Source of the DNA: Thermoanaerobaculia bacterium
GTDB lineage: Bacteria; Acidobacteriota; Thermoanaerobaculia; Multivoradales; JAHZIX01
Assembly: GCA_027069135.1 (NCBI GenBank)
Contig: JALXFE010000588.1
Coordinates: 1-64,000, forward strand
Direction of reading: 5' to 3'
Length of the DNA stretch: 64,000 nt
In this document: in pieces, positions 55,080-63,239 of the stretch
Layout: the number at the start of each line of letters is the position of its first letter
Position numbering within the stretch: position 1 is the stretch's first letter
Notes under the pieces: model-generated
The model's database searches: none
The model's input: only the letters and a program-made list of their open reading frames with translations
What the model was told of the DNA's origin: nothing
Made by a program: the position numbers and the translations under genes

Positions 55080-55751
55080 ATGTTGAGACAGCTACTGACC
55101 CTCGCCGCGGCAGCGGCTCTGACCTACGCCGCCGTCGTCACCGTGCTTCGCGCCGATGCGGACACGATCTGGAATGGCTCCAACGGGTTCAAGATCTACG
55201 TTTCCCCCGCCAAGCACTCGCCGGACAACATCGGCTGTGACAATCATGGGGAGAGCACTTGGGCCCGGGCCGCGGCGACGACGGCAGCAGCCGGCGCGGG
55301 CTACGATCTGGTCGCCCGCGGTTACTCCGTACGCCTGGGGAGCGGAAACTTCTCCGCCAACAAGAATAGCTCCAACGCCTGGGGAAGCCACTACCACATC
55401 CCCATGCACTCGAACGCTCCGGGGCTGACCAGTCAATGGGATTGCGTCGCACCGTACAACCTCAACACTGGCGCTTCGGGAACCTTGTTGATGCACTATC
55501 CCGGGAGCACGGGAGGAGCGGGACTGTCGGATAGCCTGGTCTATACCCTCGCGTCCCAGAGCCCGGGGCGGGGGCTGGACAAGAAGATCTCCAGCACCTG
55601 CTGCTCAGAGATCACCGCGACCAACGCCAAGGCGGCCTATATCGAATCCGCCTTCCACACCTTCAATCCGGATCAGGATTGGCTCCAGACCCACTCGGGG
55701 TGGGGCTGGCGGGTCGGTTGGGGAGTGGATCGGTACTTGGGATACCCCTGA
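55080..55751 (+). CDS. N-acetylmuramoyl-L-alanine amidase-like exported protein
   Basis: The 223-residue product has an N-terminal hydrophobic leader (signal peptide or anchor, to about 26) and segments resembling Amidase_3 enzymes. These are I-Y-V-S-P-A-K-H-S-P-D-N, H-G-E-S-T-W-A-R-A-A, H-I-P-M-H-S-N-A and a late A-Y-I-E-S-A-F-H-T-F. Zinc ligands (His, Glu, His) and the catalytic Glu could be in these. The fit is by eye and only moderately sure. It is tightly coupled to the GerMN gene, so the pair may remodel peptidoglycan. Confidence 0.65.
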   Translation: MLRQLLTLAAAAALTYAAVVTVLRADADTIWNGSNGFKIYVSPAKHSPDNIGCDNHGESTWARAAATTAAAGAGYDLVARGYSVRLGSGNFSANKNSSNAWGSHYHIPMHSNAPGLTSQWDCVAPYNLNTGASGTLLMHYPGSTGGAGLSDSLVYTLASQSPGRGLDKKISSTCCSEITATNAKAAYIESAFHTFNPDQDWLQTHSGWGWRVGWGVDRYLGYP

Positions 55752-55872
55752 GGATCCGGAAACTCTGTAGAAAGGACGGCTGCCGAGCTACGTCTCGGTA
55801 GGGCGGCAGGCCGTACCTTTCTTTCAAATCTCTAAGGGAAGCAGCGCAGCTCATGGTCTTACACAACGGGTC

Positions 55873-57705
55873 CTACGGAATCGTCAGCCGCCAGGCGGAG
55901 GTATCCCCGCTCTCGAAGCCGTCGGTGAAGATCGAGCTCGTGAGGGCTACCGAACCGGAGCCGAGCTGCATTTCGAAGGGCGGTGAGCGGTCGTAGGTTT
56001 GCCAGAGATCGTGGAGCAACTCGCCCCGACTCATCCCTACCGGAGTCCCGCTGACGCGGGTGATGCAATCGTCCGGGAAGCTGTTGGCCACGGCTTGGTC
56101 GCGGAGGAAGTCCACGTACTCCCGGCTGGTGGTCTGGAAGTAGAGCCGGGCCTCGACGGATAGAGGGGAGACGGCGCCGCCAGGGATGGGCACGGAGTAG
56201 CTGGTATCGTCGAAATTGACGAGAATTCCCGAACCGGGTGTGGTTTCCGGATAGGTGTAGGCCACCGGCTGCGTTTCCGGATCGCTGCCGCCGGAAAAAC
56301 CCCGGGGCGGGATGCGGTTGTCCTTGCGGATGCAGTTGTCGAGGACGGAGTGGAAGACGTGGGCGCCGCCGCCGTCGACCACGTCGCATTCGTTCGTGCC
56401 ATTGGCGTTCCAAACGCCGCTTTTCCGTTCGTAGACTTTGGCCTGGGCGTCCAAGCTCAGATCGCCGGTCGCTGTATCGTAGGCGGCACTCTCGAAGATC
56501 AGGGCATCCGTGGCGTCCCGTACCTGAAGGTTGAGCCACATCCGCCGCCCTTCGGTATAACCGGAAGGCAATTTGTGGCCGCCCAGGTTGGTTACCCGTA
56601 CGCTGAGCTCCAGCGTCCCGCCGATGGGGGCCGTCGGTGGGGAGGTCAACTGGACGGTGGCCGTCTGGTTGGCCAGGAGATCCTCGGCCCAGGCGACGGT
56701 GGCGTTGTAGCTGTCGGTTCTTGTGAGGTTGGGGTATTCGTCCCTCAGGAGCGCAGGAATCCAGGTGTTTCCACCGACGAAGCGGTGGACCGCCAGGTCG
56801 CCGGTTCGGTCGTTGCTCTCGAAGGCACAGGCGAAGACCGGGCTGACGGAGGTTTGCGGCATATGGCAGCTTTGGCACGTCTGCTGGCCGGCTCCGGGAG
56901 TGGAGTAGTCGCTTTGCTGCCATTCCTTGTAGGTACGCTCCACCGGGTAGGGAATTCCCGTATCGGCGCCCGTCTCGTCGATCAGAGTCTGGGTGGGGTT
57001 GGTGACGTTGTGGCAGTTGCCGCAAAAGCCGGAGTCCAGGTGGTAGCCGGAGAAGGCCCACTCGTGGGGTGGTGGGGTGCCACCGCCGGCGTAGTCGTAG
57101 GGGCCCCGGCGGCAGGGTCCGCTGCCGGCGGTGGTGCAATCGGTGTCGTCGATCCAGTATTGGCCGTTCTCGAAGTAGAGGGAATCCTCGCCGGCGGGGG
57201 GATTGTCGTTCTCCATCATGCGATGGCAGAAATGACAGCTGATCCCCTCGAAGTCGCTATCCGGCTCGTCGAGGCTCCCGAGCATGGCACAGCCGTCGGT
57301 GCTGCCGGTCGGAGGCTCGGAGCGGCCCGCCAGCCAGCCTGTCGGCATATGGCAGCGCAGGCAGAAATCCCCGATCCCGGGGGCGTCGTTGTTGGCGACG
57401 TCCAGGGCAGCCCAAAATATAGGATCCCGGGCGGCGTTGGCCATCATCGAGCCGGACCAGGTGGGGAAGGGCTCGATATTGTGGGTGGCATCGTAGTTCC
57501 CATGGCAGCCGGCACAGTTGCCGGGGTTCTCGATGGCCGTCGTCAGCGGAGGCTGTGTCCCTTTGGGAGTGAAACCACCACCGAAGACGCCGAAGACCAC
57601 GGATGAGACGAGAACCCCGACGGCCAAAGTGAAGGCCACCGGTCGACGCGGGACGGTTGTTGGGGAGAGTTGGGTGGAGTCAGGTCCTACCTCGATCGAC
57701 GGCAT
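55873..57705 (-). CDS. Pentaheme c-type cytochrome, exported
   Basis: The roughly 610-residue product carries five CxxCH heme sites (C-A-G-C-H, C-L-R-C-H, C-H-F-C-H, C-G-N-C-H, C-Q-S-C-H) in its first half. A hydrophobic signal/anchor lies just after P-R-R-P-V-A-F. A beta-rich region without hemes follows, and the tail is S-I-F-T-D-G-F-E-S-G-D-T-S-A-W-R-L-T-I-P. It resembles periplasmic or surface multiheme electron carriers. I chose ATG 57705 (GAGGA upstream). ATGs at 57768 or further upstream are possible, to 57837. Confidence 0.85.
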   Translation of the reverse strand: MPSIEVGPDSTQLSPTTVPRRPVAFTLAVGVLVSSVVFGVFGGGFTPKGTQPPLTTAIENPGNCAGCHGNYDATHNIEPFPTWSGSMMANAARDPIFWAALDVANNDAPGIGDFCLRCHMPTGWLAGRSEPPTGSTDGCAMLGSLDEPDSDFEGISCHFCHRMMENDNPPAGEDSLYFENGQYWIDDTDCTTAGSGPCRRGPYDYAGGGTPPPHEWAFSGYHLDSGFCGNCHNVTNPTQTLIDETGADTGIPYPVERTYKEWQQSDYSTPGAGQQTCQSCHMPQTSVSPVFACAFESNDRTGDLAVHRFVGGNTWIPALLRDEYPNLTRTDSYNATVAWAEDLLANQTATVQLTSPPTAPIGGTLELSVRVTNLGGHKLPSGYTEGRRMWLNLQVRDATDALIFESAAYDTATGDLSLDAQAKVYERKSGVWNANGTNECDVVDGGGAHVFHSVLDNCIRKDNRIPPRGFSGGSDPETQPVAYTYPETTPGSGILVNFDDTSYSVPIPGGAVSPLSVEARLYFQTTSREYVDFLRDQAVANSFPDDCITRVSGTPVGMSRGELLHDLWQTYDRSPPFEMQLGSGSVALTSSIFTDGFESGDTSAWRLTIP

Positions 57706-58275
57706 CTCAGATTCCTCGTCCGCTGGAAAATCTTCTGGAGGGGGGTACGAGAGACGAGGATATGCCATGGAGCCGGAGCCATCAAGGGGGCCGAAATCAA
57801 GAATGGGCTGCGCCCAAATGACACAGGAAGCGGTCATTCTGCGCTTGTATAAGTAGGAGACGCCCGGTTTGGCCGCGGCTGCGGAGCATTCGCCCGATCG
57901 GCTCGCTGCCCGGAACCTCCTTCATCGAGGGTTCCGCAATACCAAGGGTCCAGGCTCTTCTACCCTCCTCCCACCGGCGATCGGGACTTGTTTCCGGTCG
58001 CCGATTTTTTCTCAGCCACCCTCGGTGCCAGAAAAAGATGTCCCTCGGTGATACGTTTTTCGGTTTCCTTCCGCGTACCCAGATAGAGACCACCGGCGCC
58101 GGGCGGCGACCATAACACCGCAGCCCTTAGCTGCTTCGGTACCGGGTGGTCTCTTATTTATTTCCCTTCCCGCCTCGACCCTCTGTCTCTTTCGTAGAAA
58201 TATTGAATCATGAAAGCTTTGTCTCTCCTTGATCCGGGGAAGGCCTTTTGCCTATCCTGAGCCGAAGGAGACGCC
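57706..58275. other. Divergent intergenic region with hairpins
   Basis: Between the divergent cytochrome and receiver/GGDEF-like genes no supported gene exists. It holds a 7-bp hairpin at 57911-57936 (CGGAACC / GGTTCCG) and the intrinsic terminator at 57975. A TATAAG at about 57853 could be a -10 box without a good -35. Short repeats of CCCTCGGTG occur at about 58019 and 58041. Confidence 0.5.
57975..58010 (+). terminator. Orphan intrinsic terminator in a divergent region
   Basis: CGGCGATCGG pairs with CCGGTCGCCG (10 bp, one G-U) around GACTTGTTT, followed by ATTTTTTCTC. It faces rightward although no rightward gene ends upstream, so it may end a small RNA or act as a leader attenuator for the gene at 58276. 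Confidence 0.75.
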
Positions 58276-59154
58276 ATGCACATCGCCATCGCAGAGGCTC
58301 TGAAGTCGAATCAGGAGTTTCTGGAAGATCATTTGCAGCGCTGGGGCCACAATGTGGAGACTTTTTCCCGGGGGGCAGCGCTCTTGCAGCGTCTGCAGAA
58401 AGCCCAGGCTCCCCGGACCCTCCTCCTGAGCTGGGATCTTCCGGCTCCCTCCGCCGGGGAGGTCTGCCGCCTCCTCCGAGAGCCCGCCGACGGCCTCCCC
58501 CCCCACGTCTGCCTGTTGGTCGGGCGCTCTCGGTTTCACGAAGCCCTCGAGGCGGTCAGTGAAGGCCTGGCGGATGATTGCCTTCTCTTGCCGTTGGACG
58601 CCTACCCCCTCGAGGTTTGCCTGGTGACGGCTCGCAAGAATCTCGCGCTTCGGGGCCAGCTGGCTCGTACCGAGGCAGAGCTCGGCGCTCAGACCTTGAA
58701 GGATGGATTGACGGGTTTGTGGAGTCGAGACGCCTCGCTGACGTTCTTGGGTCGGGAGCTCGCCGGAAGCCGCCGAGAGGGGACGCCGGTTTCTGCCGTC
58801 CTCCTGGATCTCAAAGGCCTTCGGGATCTCTATGACCTCCACGGTCTGGAGAAAGGGAACGCGGCTCTCAAAGAGGTTGCGGATCGACTGCGCACAGCGG
58901 TGCGGACCACCGATTGGGCCGGCCGTTTCTCCCGCAACCGCATCTTGGTGGTCCTACCGAATTGCGGGGAGGCCCGAGCCCGAAGCGTCGCCGTTCGCCT
59001 CAGCCAAGTGGCGCAGGAGGGATTGGCGACGGCCGCCGTGGTGGGATGTACCCAGGTCCACAGCGGCGCCGCGGCGGCAGAGAAGGACGAGGAGGATGTC
59101 CATCGTTTTCTGGCCGCGGTGGAAGTGGATTTGGCGGTTCGCGCCACCGGCTAG
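58276..59154 (+). CDS. Degenerate receiver-GGDEF protein
   Basis: The 292-residue protein has a receiver-like domain (about 1-120). At the phosphoacceptor place L-L-L-S-W-D-L-P has Ser instead of Asp. A GGDEF-like domain follows (about 140-285), with D-G-L-T-G-L-W-S-R but R-F-S-R-N-R in place of R-x-G-G-D/E-E-F. It is therefore unlikely to make c-di-GMP. It may be a structural or ligand-binding regulator. GAAGGAG precedes the ATG. Confidence 0.78.
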   Translation: MHIAIAEALKSNQEFLEDHLQRWGHNVETFSRGAALLQRLQKAQAPRTLLLSWDLPAPSAGEVCRLLREPADGLPPHVCLLVGRSRFHEALEAVSEGLADDCLLLPLDAYPLEVCLVTARKNLALRGQLARTEAELGAQTLKDGLTGLWSRDASLTFLGRELAGSRREGTPVSAVLLDLKGLRDLYDLHGLEKGNAALKEVADRLRTAVRTTDWAGRFSRNRILVVLPNCGEARARSVAVRLSQVAQEGLATAAVVGCTQVHSGAAAAEKDEEDVHRFLAAVEVDLAVRATG

Positions 59155-59372
59155 AAGCTCTCGGGAATGCCCTTTGTTGACCTCGGATCTCGTGGAGGAG
59201 GAGCCGAAGGCTTCGCGCCCGCTAGAATCCTCATGGGCATTGCGTGACTCGTGTTGTCGGAGTCGCTCTGCCGCGGGCCGGCAGGTGGGTGCATTCTTCG
59301 ATAAGGTAGGCCCCGCAACAGGTACTCACCTATCATCTCGAGCAGATTTCGTCCCAGGAGAGGGAGAACTTC

Positions 59373-59807
59373 ATGGCCGATCAGGATTACGCCACCCACC
59401 GCCGCTTTGTCCCGGGGTTCCATTTCGCCCTCGCAGGGCTCATCTTCGCTACTCTGATCGGGGCTTCGGTCAATCTCGTCGTTTCGATCCGTCGGGATCA
59501 GCCCCTCTACGATCCGGCTCTGCTCCTGGCCGTCGCCATTTTCGGCATCTTTCTCTTTTACTATTCCCGGGTTTTTGCCCTCAAGGCTCAAGATCGGGCC
59601 ATCCGGGCGGAAGAGAATTTTCGCCACTACCTGCTGACCGGCTCCCCTCTCGATTCCCGGCTGAACACCCGCCAAATCATCGGCCTACGCTTCGCTTCCG
59701 ATGAAGAATTCCCCGAGCTTGCCCGCCGCGCCGCGGACGAAGGCCTCTCCGAGAACGGCATCAAAAAGGCCATCAAGAATTGGCGAGCGGACGGCTATCG
59801 GGTGTAG
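59373..59807 (+). CDS. DUF6526 family membrane protein
   Basis: The 144-residue protein has two hydrophobic segments (about 15-36 and 47-67). The cytoplasmic tail has A-L-K-A-Q-D-R-A-I-R-A-E-E and L-R-F-A-S-D-E-E-F-P-E-L and ends with I-K-K-A-I-K-N-W-R-A-D-G. I recognise this pattern as DUF6526, whose function is unknown. AGGAGAGGGAG lies upstream. Confidence 0.8.
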   Translation: MADQDYATHRRFVPGFHFALAGLIFATLIGASVNLVVSIRRDQPLYDPALLLAVAIFGIFLFYYSRVFALKAQDRAIRAEENFRHYLLTGSPLDSRLNTRQIIGLRFASDEEFPELARRAADEGLSENGIKKAIKNWRADGYRV

Positions 59808-59935
59808 CAGCCAAGTCGTGAGAGTTGAGGCCCCTAGTGGAAATACCGAAAGCTAGCGACCTACTATGAGCTTGCCGAGTGTGGGTCCTCGAGCGTCTTT
59901 GATTCCTCGGTAGATCCGCCGTCTTTGGAGAATGC

Positions 59936-61240
59936 ATGGCCCATCCGGAACTGGTCTTGGGACTCCTCATAGGAAGCCTCCTGGTCAATCTTCTTCTCGT
60001 GGGGATCGTGCTCTGGCGTACCTCCGGTCGTTCTAAGGCAGCGGCGGAGAAGGTCTTGAGGGAGGAGCTCCGCGCCGGGCGAAGGGAGGCCGGGGATTCT
60101 GCCCGGGAGCTCCGGCAGGAGGTGGCGGACGGCCTTCGGCGGTCTGGGGAGACTCTCACCATGACCTTGGGTGAGATGGGGATGCTGCAGAAGGCTCAAG
60201 GGGATGTGGTGATGGAGCGGCTCCAGGGGTTGACCCAGGCCAATGAATCACGCTTGGATCGGCTTCGGCAGACTTTGGAAGACCAGCTTGGGAAGCTCGA
60301 GGAGAGCAATCAGCGGAAGCTCGAGGAGATGCGCCGCACGGTGGATGAGAAGCTCCAAAGCACCCTCGAGAAGCGTCTTGGGGAGTCGTTCCAGCGGGTG
60401 AGTGAGCGGCTGGAGGCGGTGCAGCGTGGCCTCGGTGAGATGAAGTCTCTCGCCACCGGAGTGGGGGATTTGAAGCGGGTGCTGGTCAACGTCAAGGCCC
60501 GGGGCACCTGGGGAGAGGTGCAGCTCGGTGCCATCCTGGAGCAGATTCTCACCCCGGATCAGTACCAACGCAATGTCCGCACCAAGGAGGGTTCTTCGGA
60601 TCATGTGGAGTTCGCTATTCGGCTGCCGGCGGGCGAAGGGTCCGAGATCTGGTTGCCCATCGACTCCAAATTTCCCCAGGAGGACTACCTTCGCCTCCAG
60701 GCCGCTGCCGACGAGGGGGACGGGGAGGCGGTCCAGAAGGCGTTGACCGCCTTGGGTCGCAACCTCCGAGCTTCAGCCCAGCTGATCAGCGACAAATATG
60801 TGGATCCCCCTCGTACCACCGATTTCGCGCTCCTCTTCTTGCCCACGGAGGGTCTCTACGCCGAGGCGTTGCGTATTCCGGGCCTCCTCGAAGAGCTCCA
60901 GACCACCCACCGCGTTTCCGTCGCCGGCCCGACCACCCTGGGAGCCCTCCTCAACAGTCTGCGCCTCGGATTCCGTACCCTCGCCATCGAGCAGCGGGCC
61001 AGCGAGGTCTGGCAAATCCTGGCCGCCGTCAAGACCGAATTCGGCCGCTTCGGCGGTGTCCTCGACAAGGTCAAGAAACAACTCGACACCGCCACCCGCA
61101 CCCTCGACCAAACCGGAGTCCGGACCCGGGCCATGGCGCGAAAGCTTCGGCAAGTGGAATCCCTGCCAGCGGAGGAGGCGGAGGATCTCCTGGAGTTGGG
61201 ACCGGACAGCGAAACCAAGAACCCAAGGGGGAGCTGCTGA
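59936..61240 (+). CDS. rmuC: DNA recombination protein RmuC
   Basis: RmuC limits recombination at inverted repeats. The 434-residue product has an N-terminal membrane anchor (about 5-27), a long coiled coil (about 50-160) and the core nuclease-like domain. The domain has L-K-R-V-L-V-N-V-K-A-R-G-T-W-G-E-V-Q-L, D-H-V-E-F-A-I-R-L-P, P-I-D-S-K-F-P and F-L-P-T-E-G-L-Y-A-E. The start is ATG 59936 after GGAGA. Confidence 0.95.
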   Translation: MAHPELVLGLLIGSLLVNLLLVGIVLWRTSGRSKAAAEKVLREELRAGRREAGDSARELRQEVADGLRRSGETLTMTLGEMGMLQKAQGDVVMERLQGLTQANESRLDRLRQTLEDQLGKLEESNQRKLEEMRRTVDEKLQSTLEKRLGESFQRVSERLEAVQRGLGEMKSLATGVGDLKRVLVNVKARGTWGEVQLGAILEQILTPDQYQRNVRTKEGSSDHVEFAIRLPAGEGSEIWLPIDSKFPQEDYLRLQAAADEGDGEAVQKALTALGRNLRASAQLISDKYVDPPRTTDFALLFLPTEGLYAEALRIPGLLEELQTTHRVSVAGPTTLGALLNSLRLGFRTLAIEQRASEVWQILAAVKTEFGRFGGVLDKVKKQLDTATRTLDQTGVRTRAMARKLRQVESLPAEEAEDLLELGPDSETKNPRGSC

Positions 61241-61421
61241 TCCCCGAGGTTTGATCGAAGGCCGCAAAGGGGGGACCACCTCGCGGTGGGCGAGCTCGAC
61301 GGAGAGGGTGTCGTAGGCGGCCAGGCCCAAATCCTAGGCTCTCACCAGGGCACCCTGCCAGAGCTCACGGACCGGGCCGGAGCGAATTCCCAGGCCGCTA
61401 TACTACCGGTGGAGGAACAAG

Positions 61422-61889
61422 GTGAATTTCGACGGTACGAGAAACGTCTTGGCGGCGTTGGAGGCAAAGGGAGTTCGCTATACGGTATTCGGAGGCGTGG
61501 CCCTCAACCTGCACGGGCTTTCCCGGGCCACGGAAGATCTGGATATCTTCATCGAACCGGATGCGCAGAACGTCGTTCGTCTCCGAGAGGCGTTGCACTC
61601 AGTCTTTGATGACCCTCATATCGATGAGATCCGAGCCGAGGACCTCCTGGGAGAATATCCGGCGGTGCAGTACATCCCCCCGGAAGGCGGATTCCATATC
61701 GACATTCTCACGCGCCTGGGCGAAGCCTACGCCTTCAGTGACCTCGAGACGGAGCGTCTGGATTTCGAAGGCTTATCCGTCACTGTTGTCACACCCCGTA
61801 CTCTCTTCGAGATGAAGAAGGATACGGTGCGACCCCGAGACCGGGGGGATGCCGATCGTCTACGACATCGGTTCGGGTTTGGAGACTAA
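61422..61889 (+). CDS. Nucleotidyltransferase-fold protein (possible toxin partner)
   Basis: The 155-residue product shows Y-T-V-F-G-G-V-A-L-N-L-H-G, R-A-T-E-D-L-D-I-F-I (the GG... DxD nucleotidyltransferase core) and F-H-I-D-I-L-T-R (third Asp). This resembles MNT/AbiEii-type nucleotidyltransferases. GTG 61422 follows GGAGGAAC. A small gene starts 2 bp after its stop. Such pairs often act as toxin-antitoxin modules, but that is inference. Confidence 0.75.
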   Translation: MNFDGTRNVLAALEAKGVRYTVFGGVALNLHGLSRATEDLDIFIEPDAQNVVRLREALHSVFDDPHIDEIRAEDLLGEYPAVQYIPPEGGFHIDILTRLGEAYAFSDLETERLDFEGLSVTVVTPRTLFEMKKDTVRPRDRGDADRLRHRFGFGD

Positions 61890-61891
61890 CG

Positions 61892-62185
61892 ATGGCGGTA
61901 CGCAAGTTTCGGGATGTTAGCGAAATGGAGGGAAATACCTGGCGCCGACCGGGAGACCCGGAGCTTTTTCGGGCCATGCGAGATCTTTGGGAATTCTCGG
62001 ACCGGCTGTTGCGTCCCCATTTTCCTCCCGGGGTCTACAAGCATCGTTCCCTCGAAGAGGCGGAGGCGCAGCGGGAACGTTGGGAGGAGGCCAACTTCAG
62101 GGCCTATCGAGCCCGACTTTCCGGATCGAGAGAGGCTCTCACCACCGGCGCATCGCAGCAGGATCAGCCTGCCGAGGATGGATAG
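61892..62185 (+). CDS. Small partner of the nucleotidyltransferase
   Basis: The 97-residue protein begins M-A-V-R-K-F-R-D-V-S-E-M-E-G and contains F-P-P-G-V-Y-K-H-R-S-L-E-E-A. I have seen this pattern adjacent to similar nucleotidyltransferases. There is no recognised DNA-binding domain. The 2-bp spacing supports coupled expression. The role could be partner, substrate or antitoxin. Confidence 0.65.
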   Translation: MAVRKFRDVSEMEGNTWRRPGDPELFRAMRDLWEFSDRLLRPHFPPGVYKHRSLEEAEAQRERWEEANFRAYRARLSGSREALTTGASQQDQPAEDG

Positions 62186-62210
62186 CTCCCTAAGCCGAGG
62201 GCGAAGCTCC

Positions 62211-62339
62211 TCATTCAATCGCAAGGAACTTCTCGGCCAAGCCTACAGTCCGGGCACTTTTCCCGCCAACCTCCGCCGAGCGGGCGTACTCTCGCCAATT
62301 CGCAACCACGGCTGCGCCTTCGTCGAGGATCAAGGTCAC
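62211..62339 (-). pseudogene. Unexplained minus-strand open frame, possible gene remnant
   Basis: From GTG 62339 the minus strand encodes 42 residues, V-T-L-I-L-D-E-G-A-A-V-V-A-N-W-R-E-Y-A and T-V-G-L-A-E-K-F-L-A-I-E, then TGA. The frame is open for about 20 more codons upstream (H-Y-D-H-A-K-N-S-S). The sequence looks protein-like, but no RBS or family is recognised. It may be the tail of a lost gene. Confidence 0.25.
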
Positions 62340-62439
62340 CTCTCGGTCATGGATCCCCGCCTGGGAGGAGTTTTTTGCGTGGTCGTAATGCGCGCATACA
62401 CCGGTCCGTCTCTTGCCACGGGCTGCTAGAGTAGACCCA

Positions 62440-63183
62440 ATGACGACTCCGAGAGGACACTACAGCGTTTTATTCTGCGTCTTGGCGCTCCTGGCCGTGA
62501 CCGGCTGTGCCTCCCTCGATCCGGCCCTCATCGAGGACATCCTCGGTTCCGCCGCGGCTTCCGGCAGCCAGGCGCCGTTGGACGAGGCGACGGTGGGCAA
62601 GGGCCTCAAGGAGGCGTTGCGGGTAGGTACCCGACGGGCGGTGGAACGGGTTTCCCAGCCGGACGGTTACCTCGCCAACGAAGTGATTCGCATTCGACTC
62701 CCGAATGAGCTCGAAGACATGGCGACCGCCCTGCGAACCCTCGGGTTCAGTCGGCAGGTGGAGAATCTCGAGGTGGCCATGAACCGGGCGGCGGAACGGG
62801 CGGCGAAGGAAGCTGTGGATGTTTTCGTCGGCGCCATCACCTCCATGACCCTGGGCGACGTCTGGGGTATTTTTCGGGGGCACGACACGGCCGCCACGGA
62901 GTACTTTAAACAGCGCACCACCGCGACGCTCAGCCGCCGCTTTCAACCGATCATCGAGGACAAGATGAACCAGGTCGGCCTCTACCGTGAATACGAGCGT
63001 CTAGCCGGCGTCTACAACACTCTGCCGTTCGTTCGACGACCCGCCGTCGATCTCGACTCCTACCTCACCGACAAGGCTCTGGACGGCCTTTTCAAGGAGT
63101 TGGCCAAGGAGGAGCGCAAGATCCGAGAAGATCCTATCGCTCGCACGACGGAGCTTCTCCGGAAGGTGTTCGGGTCGCGGTAG
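62440..63183 (+). CDS. DUF4197 family lipoprotein
   Basis: The 247-residue product has a lipoprotein signal (L-L-A-V-T-G-C-A-S). DUF4197-type sequence follows: G-L-K-E-A-L-R-V-G-T, Y-F-K-Q-R-T and L-F-K-E-L-A-K-E-E. The function is unknown. It would be anchored to the periplasmic side of a membrane. I chose ATG 62440. A GTG/ATG further upstream (62413) adds a non-homologous leader. Confidence 0.82.
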   Translation: MTTPRGHYSVLFCVLALLAVTGCASLDPALIEDILGSAAASGSQAPLDEATVGKGLKEALRVGTRRAVERVSQPDGYLANEVIRIRLPNELEDMATALRTLGFSRQVENLEVAMNRAAERAAKEAVDVFVGAITSMTLGDVWGIFRGHDTAATEYFKQRTTATLSRRFQPIIEDKMNQVGLYREYERLAGVYNTLPFVRRPAVDLDSYLTDKALDGLFKELAKEERKIREDPIARTTELLRKVFGSR

Positions 63184-63239
63184 GTCTTGGCCTTTTCCCC
63201 GCATTCCAAGAAGTATCCCGATACCCGGGCCGGAGTGGA

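Noticed and set aside
57797-58093. 98-codon minus-strand frame in the divergent intergenic region
   Set aside because: Basic, low-quality composition, no RBS, and it overlaps the strong terminator hairpin.
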